This document shows, one piece after another, positions 6,668 to 15,683 of a stretch of 28,295 nucleotides of DNA. Every line of letters starts with the position of its first letter. The first letter of the stretch is position 1. The stretch lies in the NCBI GenBank assembly GCA_934463175.1, contig CAKSIW010000029.1, positions 1 through 28,295 on the forward strand. Reading direction: 5' to 3'. A model generated the notes under the pieces. It did not search any database, was not told where the DNA came from, and worked only from the letters and a program-made list of their open reading frames with translations. The DNA is from an uncultured Clostridia bacterium (lineage in GTDB: Bacteria; Bacillota; Clostridia; Monoglobales; Monoglobaceae). The translations under genes were made by a program, and so were the position numbers.

Positions 6668-9600
6668 ATGAAGCTTAAAAGAATGATTGCAGCGGTCCTG
6701 TCGCTGACTGTCTTGTCTGCCTCGTGCGGAACAGCCTGGGCGGCATGGGACGGCTTCGGAACGGAGGACGATTCGGGGGCGCAGATTACTGTTGTGGACA
6801 TGGATAAGCTGTCGTCACTGCTCAGCAGCGGTGCCGGTGTTTCGGATTCAATCCGGAAATCCGGAAGATATTCGGCAATGTGGTTTAACATGGACACAAA
6901 AACAAACCTGACATTCAAACAGGGAATCGAAACAGACCTCGGGGCATATGACACACTGGTCATAAACCTGTATTCCAGAAAAGCGACGGGACATCAGATG
7001 ACGCTTGCGATCTACTGCACGTCACTGTCAAAGGAAATCAGCAGCTCATACTTCGTGTATAAGTTCAAGCTTGACTTTGAGGGGTGGAAGGAATTCAGGC
7101 TGAACATAGAGTCCGACCTCGGGGCAAACAGTGCTCCCGACATAAGAAAAATCCAGAGATTCTATTTCACGTCAACAGGCTGGTCGTCAAACTCAAACAC
7201 AGCGGAGGACGGTGTGTGCATAGACACGATCTATGCTGTGAACAGCGAGGCGGCAGGAACGGCGTCAAAGCTGTGTACGCGTGAGGACGAGAAAAAGTTT
7301 TCGGCTCTGACACAGAATGCAGCGATACTGTTCAACCGCAACAAGCATGTCTATCAGAACGGCACGGTGAGCCTGCTTGATGAAAATGACTTCAACGCGA
7401 AAACGGTTGTGTATGACGGTGTGCCGATGGTTCCGGCGGCATTTTTTGAAAAGTATTTCGGAGGCACGGCTGCGGTCAGCGGAAACACGGCAGAGATTTC
7501 ATTGAACGGAAAGACGGTGAAGGCTTCTGCGGACAATGCAGAATATACGGCAGACGGCGAGGCAAAGAGCTTTTCAGCCGCACCGCGCATATACAGAGAG
7601 ATTTTCTTTGTGCCTGTGACGGAGACGGCAAATGCACTCGGACTCAACGCGGAGACGTTCGGAAGCCTGACGGTCATTGCCGCGGCGGACGTAATCGAAA
7701 AAATCAAGGAAAGCGATGCATACTGCGCAATTGCGGCAGACAGGATAACGAATACTTTTGACGCGAACACGGTGACCGATGAGGACTTTGATGAGCTGAG
7801 ACAGCGCGCAAAGGAGTTTTATGTCGGAGATGAAACGATTGACCTGACAAATCCATACATGAAAAAGATGGTTTCGGCGGTTGAAACCTCCGCAAAATCA
7901 TCGTGGAAATCAATGAACAAGGGTGATGACATAAAAATACTGTTCGGAAACAAAGAACCGGTTCTGAGCGAGGATATGAGACTGCAATATGAATATCTCG
8001 AAAAAATGGCAAAGGGCTGGGGAACCTACGGAACAGAAATGTACCATGACAAGGAGCTGAAAAAAGACATACTCTTCGGGCTTGAATGGCTGTATAACAA
8101 TCTGTACGGTCAGGCAGAGCTTGACGGAGAGGGCTGGCGCAGCATATGGCTGTTCAACTGGTGGGATTGGTGCGTCGGAGTTCCTCAGAGCCTTGTGAAA
8201 ACAATTGCAATTCTCGGTGATGAACTGAGCCGTGAAAAAGCGGACGAATACCTCAGAATCGCAAAGAAAATGGTTGAGCTGAAGGCAAGCGCGAAAACAC
8301 CTGCGCGCGCAGGCGGAAGAATTCTTGTCATGACGCTTGCTGCAATACTGACCTATGACCGTGAGCTGCTGGCAAGCTGCTATGAGGACTTCGGAATACT
8401 CTATGATCCCGTGGACGGAGAAATAGACGACAACGGAGAGGGTAACTTTGCGTCAGATGATATGTATATGGCGCATGGCTTTGCATATTCAATGGGTTAC
8501 GGCATTTCGCGTCTTGAGCGTGACGGCTCGGCGATGGTGTTCACGGCGGATTCGCCTGCGGAGTTCACATCGCCGTATGACTATGCACTGCATGACAAGG
8601 CAATGGAGAAAACCTACCGCAGAGCAATCTGGAATGCACGCGGAATGAGAATGCTTGCAGGCAGACAGAGCCAGAACAGCAACGAAATTGCGGCAGCGGT
8701 GAACACAATGATCGGATATACCAACCTTCTCGGAATGTACGGAGAGGAAATGGACGAACGAATCAAGAGGTTCATCAAGAGCAACCTGGACGAGGAGGTT
8801 CTGGACTACGCGTCAAGCAGATATACGGTTTTGCAGTTTATGAAGCTTCTGGAGATATACAATGACGATTCAATTCCCAAGGACGATAATTATGAAACGG
8901 GCTATGTGTCATATGTGGGTGACAGAATCATTCAGCAGAGAAACGGATATGCGTTCGGAATTGCAATGTCATCATCACGGCGCGGCAACTATGAGAGCAT
9001 AAACTGCCAGAACACGGACGCATGGTATACGGGAGACGGCATGGTGTATATGTACACCGACTATGACCGTGACCAGTTCGGAGCATTGTGGAGAAAGGAC
9101 GCAAACATGTATCACGTGCCCGGCACAACGGTTGACACCCAGGAGCGCGAAAGAGTCAGCATTTCGCTTGCGAACACATGGAAGAGCGGACAGGACTTCG
9201 TCGGCGGAGCAGAGTTCAATGATGATTTTGTGACAGGGGCAATGCTGAGCGAGTCATATCACAATGACGTTGACAAGGGCGATGTTGTCTATGACACGGG
9301 AGTGACAAGCGCAAATTCGGGCGGAGGACTGCCTGTTCACGCAAGCTCGCTGATGTCACACAAGTCGTGGTTCCTGTTTGATAATGAGCTTGTGGCACTC
9401 GGCAGCGGGATTTCGGCGCATGACGGCTTTGATGTTCAGACTGTTGTTGAAAACCGCCGCCTGAAATCCGAGATGAAGGTGGAAAATGCGCAGAATACGC
9501 TGAATGAATATAAGGTTGTCGGAGTCACCGCAACGGGTGATGACGGAAACGTTCCTGCAAATGTCATTGACAATAACCTCGACACGCGCTGGAGCTTGCA

Positions 9601-10558
9601 GGGAAACAGCGAGTGCTATCTGACGCTTGAGCTTGAAGAGGCTTTGCCGATTGGATATATCGGTGTTGCGGTGTATAACGGAAAGAACAGCGGCTTTAAC
9701 TTCAACATTCAGCTTTCGGAGGACGGAAAGACATGGAAGGAAATGGGCGCGTTCACAACAGAGACAAACAACTATATGCAGGCGTTTGACATGAAATCGG
9801 AAAAGGCGAAATATGTCCGCCTTGACGGACACGGCAGAACCACGGGCAGTCTCTGGAATTCAGTGACGGAAATGAAGGTATATCCGCCTGCGGCAGACGG
9901 GTCAATGAAAACTGCGTTTATGGACGACTCGGAGGACGCAAGCATTCTGAAAGGAACTGAGGACGTTTTCACAGACGGAGTGCTCATGACAAAGACCGCC
10001 TTCACAAAGGAGCTGAACAACCCGAAGTGGGTGAACATTCAGGGTGCGGGAGGCTATTTCTTCCCGAACGGCGGCAATCTGACAATGGAAAAGAACAAAA
10101 AGGGATTCCTGGAGCTTTGGTTCAATCATGGAGTGAACCCGAGCGGAGAGACGTATGCATATGTTCTGCTTCCGACAATGACAAAGGAACAGACGGCGGC
10201 ATATGCGGAGAACCCCGATATTGAAATTCTGTCAAACACCGAACAGCTCCAGAGCGTGAAGGACAAAAAGCTCAATGTTAAGGGCATTGTGTTCTGGCAG
10301 CAGGGAGAGCTTGAAGAGGTTAAGGCGGAACAGCCGTGCATTGTCATGGCAGGAGAGGAAAACGGAAAGTATACTCTGACGGTTTCCGACCCGACACACA
10401 AGCTGAATCAGGGCAAGCTTGTGATATCCAAAAAGCTGAACGCTGACGCACTCGACGACGGAATGACAGCAGAATTTAAGGACGGAAAGACGATTGTGAC
10501 TGTTGAGTTCGGAGACAGCGGAAAAACCTTTAAGGGAATTTTCAACACGGAGAAATAA
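6668..10558 (+). CDS. Secreted PL8-type polysaccharide lyase with stalk-like domain and inserted F5/8C (CBM32-like) domain
   Basis: The start is the ATG at 6668, seven bases after the SD run GGGG (6657-6660); an ATG 30 bases upstream is in frame but has no such site. The protein has 1296 residues: a signal peptide (cleavage likely after AWA, about 25), a beta-sandwich at 27-192, a copper-amine-oxidase-like stalk domain at about 214-342, an (alpha/alpha) lyase domain at about 350-735, and PL8 beta domains to the end. PL8 marks include NWWDW (497-501, Asn497), His603, Tyr611, GR (665-666) and TDAWYTGDGM (783-792). Residues about 945-1072 look like an F5/8 type C domain (DNNLDTRWS), absent at this point in the second lyase. 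The His-Tyr spacing is 8, one less than the usual 9, so activity is less certain. PL8 enzymes cut uronate-linked polysaccharides by beta-elimination; the substrate is unknown. Confidence 0.85.
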   Translation: MKLKRMIAAVLSLTVLSASCGTAWAAWDGFGTEDDSGAQITVVDMDKLSSLLSSGAGVSDSIRKSGRYSAMWFNMDTKTNLTFKQGIETDLGAYDTLVINLYSRKATGHQMTLAIYCTSLSKEISSSYFVYKFKLDFEGWKEFRLNIESDLGANSAPDIRKIQRFYFTSTGWSSNSNTAEDGVCIDTIYAVNSEAAGTASKLCTREDEKKFSALTQNAAILFNRNKHVYQNGTVSLLDENDFNAKTVVYDGVPMVPAAFFEKYFGGTAAVSGNTAEISLNGKTVKASADNAEYTADGEAKSFSAAPRIYREIFFVPVTETANALGLNAETFGSLTVIAAADVIEKIKESDAYCAIAADRITNTFDANTVTDEDFDELRQRAKEFYVGDETIDLTNPYMKKMVSAVETSAKSSWKSMNKGDDIKILFGNKEPVLSEDMRLQYEYLEKMAKGWGTYGTEMYHDKELKKDILFGLEWLYNNLYGQAELDGEGWRSIWLFNWWDWCVGVPQSLVKTIAILGDELSREKADEYLRIAKKMVELKASAKTPARAGGRILVMTLAAILTYDRELLASCYEDFGILYDPVDGEIDDNGEGNFASDDMYMAHGFAYSMGYGISRLERDGSAMVFTADSPAEFTSPYDYALHDKAMEKTYRRAIWNARGMRMLAGRQSQNSNEIAAAVNTMIGYTNLLGMYGEEMDERIKRFIKSNLDEEVLDYASSRYTVLQFMKLLEIYNDDSIPKDDNYETGYVSYVGDRIIQQRNGYAFGIAMSSSRRGNYESINCQNTDAWYTGDGMVYMYTDYDRDQFGALWRKDANMYHVPGTTVDTQERERVSISLANTWKSGQDFVGGAEFNDDFVTGAMLSESYHNDVDKGDVVYDTGVTSANSGGGLPVHASSLMSHKSWFLFDNELVALGSGISAHDGFDVQTVVENRRLKSEMKVENAQNTLNEYKVVGVTATGDDGNVPANVIDNNLDTRWSLQGNSECYLTLELEEALPIGYIGVAVYNGKNSGFNFNIQLSEDGKTWKEMGAFTTETNNYMQAFDMKSEKAKYVRLDGHGRTTGSLWNSVTEMKVYPPAADGSMKTAFMDDSEDASILKGTEDVFTDGVLMTKTAFTKELNNPKWVNIQGAGGYFFPNGGNLTMEKNKKGFLELWFNHGVNPSGETYAYVLLPTMTKEQTAAYAENPDIEILSNTEQLQSVKDKKLNVKGIVFWQQGELEEVKAEQPCIVMAGEENGKYTLTVSDPTHKLNQGKLVISKKLNADALDDGMTAEFKDGKTIVTVEFGDSGKTFKGIFNTEK

Positions 10559-10571
10559 AAAAAACGGTTGA

Positions 10572-10599
10572 GTGCAGGCGGCAGGCAATGTGCCTGCAC
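10572..10599. repeat. Intergenic GC-rich palindrome inside the operon
   Basis: GTGCAGGC (10572-10579) and GCCTGCAC (10592-10599) form a perfect 8-bp stem, and the loop contains a further GGCAGGC. There is no T-run after it, so it is not a standard terminator. In an operon it could stabilise upstream mRNA or partly attenuate transcription. It may be a dispersed repeat of this genome. Confidence 0.55.
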
Positions 10600-10634
10600 C
10601 GACCCAAAATAAATATAAAAAAGGAGTTTTAATT

Positions 10635-12287
10635 ATGAAGAAAACAATTTCATTTGCGTTGGTGCTGTGCATGGCACTGACACTTTTGACGGGGATTTCT
10701 GCTTTTGCCGAAAAGGAGAGCCTTCTGAACGACGGATATGTTCCGATTTTCTCAGATGATTTTGAAGGGTATGAGGCAAAGACATACACACAGAAAGAAT
10801 TAACAAAATGGAAAGGAACAAGCGCAAGCGAAACCTTTGAAATTGTTAATTTGGGCGGTGAGCACGGAAAGGTTGTTTCGGCACTCGGCGCGTTAAACAC
10901 CGAAGGTACAACCTATACAGGGGGAAATAACCTTGAGACGCAAAACAGCGCAACATCAGAGAAAAACGTCAAGCTTTCGATTGATTTTTATGCACAAAGC
11001 TACAGATATATTCAGATGAGACTGTATAGCAGTGCAGCGTCAAGTAACACTTGGAATCTGTGGACAATTAAGAATAGTACAACATTTTGCTGCAATGGCG
11101 AAAAAGTCTCAAAAACAATCGGAAATGATTTCTTTGGGAAATGGCACACTGCGACGGCATATCTGGATTTCACAAATATGAAGTATATGTTCTATCTTGA
11201 CGGCGAGCTTCTTGCAACCGACGCAATACCGACTACATTCACTGATTTCAGCAAGGTGAGAATGACTTTTGGTGCAAACAAAGTGTCGAAGGCTGAGCTT
11301 GTGACGGCATATATAGACAATTTCTCGGTTGAAACTCTGAACGAGACAAAGGCAGCAAATGAGATTTCACAGTTTGACTATGTGATATACAGTGATGATT
11401 TTGAGAACGGTACAATAAACGATGATGTTACCGCAAGAGCAAACATGTGGAATGCAAGCGGCAGAGCAACAATTGCAGCATCGCCTGACAGCACTGACGG
11501 TCACGGCAATGTGGCATATCTGGTTAAAAGCAAAAACATGGAAACAAAAAACTGGGTTATGGCAGGAAACACATATACCGCAGCAAATCTCAAAACCGTA
11601 AATGCGTCATTGGATATGCGTTTGGATAATACGAGCACTGCTCAGGATGTGAAAGTCAGCATATATAAGGGGAAAACAAAAGATAACACGAATAAGAAAT
11701 ACGATAATGCAGACATTCTTTCGTTTGAAAACGGTGTGCTGAAATATTTCAAAACAAATAAAACAACTTTGACAGGCTCTTCATACAGCAAGGACACATG
11801 GTATCATGTTGATGTTAATTTCACATTTGATACGGCAAACAACACGGGAACATACAGCATGACGGTGACAGACGGCACAAACACATACAGCACAGACGCA
11901 GGAGTGATTGCAGCACCGTTGGGTGATGATACTATAGGACTTTACAGTATAGGAATAACGGCAGGAGCAAAAGCAAACGTATATGTTGACAATGTTAAGG
12001 TTACAAAGTCTGTTCCTGTCAGCATTGTGAGAAAGGGCAACGGAGAGGTCAGCATGAAATATACGGGAAACAAAGCGTTTGACAAATTGGACAGCTATGA
12101 GCTTATACTTGCAAAATACAGCAGTGACGGCAAGCTGATGGGCGCAGACATTTCAAGCTGCACAACCGCCGAAGCAGAGACAACGGCTTCTGTAACTCTT
12201 GACGGTGCAGGACAGTATGTGAAGGGATATTTGTGGACAGGGGCTGACTCGGGAATGATGATTTCGAAGTTTGCACCTGTGAACTAA
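10635..12287 (+). CDS. Secreted protein of two lectin-like beta-sandwich modules (putative carbohydrate binding)
   Basis: AAGGAG (10621-10626) sets the start at the ATG at 10635; the frame's upstream extension crosses the palindrome and is not coding. The product has 550 residues: a signal peptide cleaved after AFA (about 25), a concanavalin-like module at about 37-236 (opening PIFSDDFEGYE, closing AYIDNFSVETL), a second such module at about 246-458 (opening VIYSDDFENG, closing YVDNVKVTKS), and a small C-terminal beta module at about 475-550 (SSDGKL, VKGYLWTG). No catalytic motif is recognised, so it is probably a substrate-binding protein; a lyase or hydrolase of unknown family is not excluded. 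Its first module resembles the N-termini of the next two proteins. There is no SLH or sorting signal. Base composition is lower in G+C than its neighbours (20 and 18 G+C in two sampled 60-base lines). Confidence 0.75.
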   Translation: MKKTISFALVLCMALTLLTGISAFAEKESLLNDGYVPIFSDDFEGYEAKTYTQKELTKWKGTSASETFEIVNLGGEHGKVVSALGALNTEGTTYTGGNNLETQNSATSEKNVKLSIDFYAQSYRYIQMRLYSSAASSNTWNLWTIKNSTTFCCNGEKVSKTIGNDFFGKWHTATAYLDFTNMKYMFYLDGELLATDAIPTTFTDFSKVRMTFGANKVSKAELVTAYIDNFSVETLNETKAANEISQFDYVIYSDDFENGTINDDVTARANMWNASGRATIAASPDSTDGHGNVAYLVKSKNMETKNWVMAGNTYTAANLKTVNASLDMRLDNTSTAQDVKVSIYKGKTKDNTNKKYDNADILSFENGVLKYFKTNKTTLTGSSYSKDTWYHVDVNFTFDTANNTGTYSMTVTDGTNTYSTDAGVIAAPLGDDTIGLYSIGITAGAKANVYVDNVKVTKSVPVSIVRKGNGEVSMKYTGNKAFDKLDSYELILAKYSSDGKLMGADISSCTTAEAETTASVTLDGAGQYVKGYLWTGADSGMMISKFAPVN

Positions 12288-12347
12288 AGAAAAACAGCTC
12301 TTTTGGTTTTTTAAAATTAATTTGGGAAATGTTTGGGAGGTATAGGA

Positions 12348-15300
12348 ATGAGAAAAAGGGGTCATCTTTTATTTGCTGCGTTTTGCGCGGTGTGCGTGCT
12401 TTTTTGCGGCAGAGCATATGCCTCCGAAGACAAAAGCTATGAGCCTGTGTTTGAGGACTTCTTTGAGCAATACGGCGAATGCCATGTGACGCACACTCTG
12501 TCGGAGAGCGGCACAGTGGTCTGGAAGGATTCGGCATCGGCTAAGAACGGGGAATTTGAAATTTATAAATTTGATGATGTCAGAGGGGCTGTCTTAAAGC
12601 CCCTCGGCGTCACAGATGAAAAAGGGGCATATACGAACGGAAACACGCTCACCTCACGGTCGCTTGTGAATGTGACGGAGGCTTCAAGGTGGAAGCTTGA
12701 GGTCAAGGTCTATCTCAAAGAAAGCAGATATATTGAGGTGCGCGTCATCGGAAACGGCACGAAAAACGGTGAAGTGATCAAGCTGATGAATTTTAATGCA
12801 GGCAAGATGACATCACAGCAAAATGGCGGCAAGCTTGCGGACATTGAATGCGGCAAGTGGTATCACATAACCGCATATCTTGATTTTGAAACGGGGCTGC
12901 ATTCGGTTCTGGTGAACGGCGAGACTGTGCTGGAGAACAAGGCGTTTGACATGCAGACAAGCAATTCACTGATTGCGGTTCAGCTTCAGGCAGGCAAGCC
13001 TGAATTGAATAATGAAGGGAAACCGACGGAGGTTTATTTTGACGATGTTCGTCTTTCAGCCGATTCTGAAACATGGGTCAATCCGCTTGCGGACGGAAAA
13101 ATCATTTTTGACGCTGATGAAAACGGGAACTACAGAGCAAGCAGCAAAATTGACGGTGCGGCTGAAAATGCGGTCATGCTGCTGTCGGTCTCCGATGGCG
13201 GCGTTCTCAGAAGCGTTATGACGGATCACGGAACTGCCTGCGGCAGTCTGAGACGTTTCAGCATAACATATCATCCGCAGAAGGCGGAAACTCTGAGGTG
13301 TTTTGTTTTTGACGGATTCAGCAGCCTGAAGCCGCTGACTGCAAGCAATGAGACAAGCGCGGTCGGAGCGGAGGACTTTGAGGAGCTGCTCCAAAGCTGG
13401 CGTGAATATCTTTTGGGGAGCGGTGTGCCGACAGGTGCTGCGGCAAGCCGTGCGGCGGCAATCACAGCCAATGCGAAGGAATACCGTGACTCAATGGTGA
13501 GAGATAATGAGAATTATCTTTGGAGTGACTATCCGATAACGAGGACTGCTGAAATATCAAATACATACAAACGGATATACACCATGGCTCAGGCGTGGGG
13601 AACGGAAGGCGGAGAGCTTCATCATGACGCGGAGCTCGGTGAGGCGATCAGGTATGCGGCAGAATATATGTATCGGAATTTCTACGGCGAGAATGAGATT
13701 AACGAAACGGGCAGATTTTCGATTCTTGCATATAACTGGTGGGATTGGGTGGTCGGAACACCGCAGTATCTTTTGCCGACCATGATAATCATGAGAGAGG
13801 ACGGCTTTTTCACAAAAGAGGATACGGAGCGTTACACCCGTGCATTTGACTATGCAAACAGAGTTATCAATCCGGAAATCTCAATTTCAACAACAAAGGA
13901 AAAGGCATATAACACCTGTGCATATGCGGCACTGACTGAGAACCGTTCTCAGCTTTTGGGAATGATGAACAGGTTTGGTCAGACATTTGAGTTTGTTGAT
14001 TCGGGCAACGGAATTTATTCGGATTATTCCTACCTGTATCACAACAGAATTGCATACACAGGACTTTACGGAACGTTTTTTGACAGAATACTTCCCGTGC
14101 TTATAATAACAAAGGGAACGGTTTTTGAGCAGAAAGCGGATTATGCGGAATTTATTGCGGACTACATTCTGAACGGCTTTGAGCCTCTGACCGTGAATGG
14201 CGGAATTATGGCGATGACTGCGGGGCGTTCGGGAATTTCGGGCAATGAGAGATATAATCTGGTGACAACAATCAGAAGCGCGGCAGAGCTTGTGGATATG
14301 GCAGATGAGGAAACTGCCGCACGGCTGAAAAAATATATAAAGAGAACAGTGTCGGAGTCGGGGGCACCGACGGCGTTCTACAGGGACACGAGAATGACTC
14401 CGAATGCAGCCGAAACAATAGAAAAAATTATGAATGACGATTCAATCGGCGCAGAGCCGTTTGAAGGAAGCAAGACATTTTACGGCATGGACAGAGCGGT
14501 TCACCAAACGGAGAACTGGGCGGCAGGACTTGCGATGTCGTCATCAAGGGTTGCAAACTATGAATCGTGCAACGGCGTTAATACGGACGGCTGGTATACG
14601 GGCGATGGAATGCTTTATGTATACGGCAAGAATGACAAGAGCTGCTTTGATTCAACCTACGGGAAATATGCAGACCCCTACAAGCGTCCGGGAACAACGG
14701 TTGACAGCCAGACGCGCGAGGCAATCAGCGTCAAGGTCGGAAAGGAATATTTTTCGGGCAAGGATTTTGTCGGCGGTGTCACGCTTAACGGGAAATATAC
14801 GGCGGCGGCAATGGAGCTGGAGTCTTTTCACAACAGCGTTGCCGAGTCATTTGAGGACACAGGCTCGGGCGGACCGCAGGCGGTTCATTCGTCAGACCTC
14901 ACTGCAAAGAAGTCATGGTTCATGTTTGATGAGGAAATTGTGGCACTTGGGAGCGGAATCAATTCAAGTGACGGCTTTGAGGTGTATACGACCGTTGAAA
15001 ACAGAAAGCTGAGCAGCGGTGAAATCCTTGCGGACGGCAGTGCTTTGCAGGGCGATGAAGGAAAGACAAGTGCAAGGTGGATTAATGCGGATTCGAACGG
15101 ATATTGTTTTCCCGACGGCTCGGAGACTGATTTCAGAATCAGAACGGCAGGCGGAAAGAAATTCTTTGAGCTTTGGAAGAGCCACGGGAAAAGTCCTGAG
15201 AGCGCAAAATACAGCTATGTTCTTCTGCCGTGTGCCTCTGCTGCGGAAACTGCGGAATATGCGGCAAATCCGCGGACAGCGGTGATTGAAAACAGCGATA

Positions 15301-15620
15301 CGCTTCAGGCGGTTGAGAAGGCGTCGTCGGGACTTTGCGGAATGGTGTTCTGGAGCGCGGGGAGCTGCCGCGGAGTCAGCGTTTCGGATTCGGCTGCTGT
15401 GCTGGTTCGGGAAACAGAGACGGAATACAGAATTTCGTTCAGCGACCCGACACAAAAAAAGCAGAAACTTGAAATTACGGTCGGCAGACTGCTTGAATGT
15501 GTGCAGAAGCCGCAGAATGTCACGGTCACTTCAGCGGCGGACGGTAAAAGCGTCATCATTGAGGCGGATCTGACAGCGGTTTCGGGTGAGTCAATGGAAG
15601 TTGTATTTTTGAAAAAATAA
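12348..15620 (+). CDS. Secreted PL8-type polysaccharide lyase with N-terminal lectin-like module
   Basis: GGGAGG (12335-12340) is seven bases before the ATG at 12348; an in-frame TTG at 12333 overlaps that site and is rejected. The 1090-residue protein has a signal peptide (about 1-26, AYA), a lectin-like module at about 33-238 related to those of the flanking genes (PVFEDFFEQY, VYFDDVRLS), and a small beta module at about 250-331. The PL8 catalytic alpha domain spans about 345-700 and is followed by the beta-sandwich domains to the end. Catalytic candidates are in canonical form: Asn463 in NWWDW, His565 and Tyr574 in HNRIAYTGLYG, Arg627 in AGRSGIS. MDRAVHQ (714-720) and TDGWYTGDGM (746-755) are PL8 hallmarks. 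It is expected to be an active endo- or exo-lyase on a uronate-containing polysaccharide. No F5/8C insert and no wall anchor are present. Confidence 0.9.
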   Translation: MRKRGHLLFAAFCAVCVLFCGRAYASEDKSYEPVFEDFFEQYGECHVTHTLSESGTVVWKDSASAKNGEFEIYKFDDVRGAVLKPLGVTDEKGAYTNGNTLTSRSLVNVTEASRWKLEVKVYLKESRYIEVRVIGNGTKNGEVIKLMNFNAGKMTSQQNGGKLADIECGKWYHITAYLDFETGLHSVLVNGETVLENKAFDMQTSNSLIAVQLQAGKPELNNEGKPTEVYFDDVRLSADSETWVNPLADGKIIFDADENGNYRASSKIDGAAENAVMLLSVSDGGVLRSVMTDHGTACGSLRRFSITYHPQKAETLRCFVFDGFSSLKPLTASNETSAVGAEDFEELLQSWREYLLGSGVPTGAAASRAAAITANAKEYRDSMVRDNENYLWSDYPITRTAEISNTYKRIYTMAQAWGTEGGELHHDAELGEAIRYAAEYMYRNFYGENEINETGRFSILAYNWWDWVVGTPQYLLPTMIIMREDGFFTKEDTERYTRAFDYANRVINPEISISTTKEKAYNTCAYAALTENRSQLLGMMNRFGQTFEFVDSGNGIYSDYSYLYHNRIAYTGLYGTFFDRILPVLIITKGTVFEQKADYAEFIADYILNGFEPLTVNGGIMAMTAGRSGISGNERYNLVTTIRSAAELVDMADEETAARLKKYIKRTVSESGAPTAFYRDTRMTPNAAETIEKIMNDDSIGAEPFEGSKTFYGMDRAVHQTENWAAGLAMSSSRVANYESCNGVNTDGWYTGDGMLYVYGKNDKSCFDSTYGKYADPYKRPGTTVDSQTREAISVKVGKEYFSGKDFVGGVTLNGKYTAAAMELESFHNSVAESFEDTGSGGPQAVHSSDLTAKKSWFMFDEEIVALGSGINSSDGFEVYTTVENRKLSSGEILADGSALQGDEGKTSARWINADSNGYCFPDGSETDFRIRTAGGKKFFELWKSHGKSPESAKYSYVLLPCASAAETAEYAANPRTAVIENSDTLQAVEKASSGLCGMVFWSAGSCRGVSVSDSAAVLVRETETEYRISFSDPTQKKQKLEITVGRLLECVQKPQNVTVTSAADGKSVIIEADLTAVSGESMEVVFLKK

Positions 15621-15683
15621 ATTATGGGTGAAATTAATCGGTTCAGAGATATAAAAATAAAAAAAGCCGGGAGGTTGTATGGT

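Noticed and set aside
6668..6742. Possible lipobox LSASC at the N-terminus of the first lyase
   Set aside because: The Leu is at -4 and a Ser at -3, which does not fit the lipobox, while AWA just after it is a good signal peptidase I site.
10572..10599. Palindrome read as a rho-independent terminator
   Set aside because: No T-run follows on either strand, and the downstream gene belongs to the same functional group; kept only as a repeat.
6668..15620. Naming the PL8 enzymes as hyaluronate, chondroitin or xanthan lyases
   Set aside because: These activities cannot be told apart from the visible motifs, and the accompanying genes do not match a standard set for any of them.
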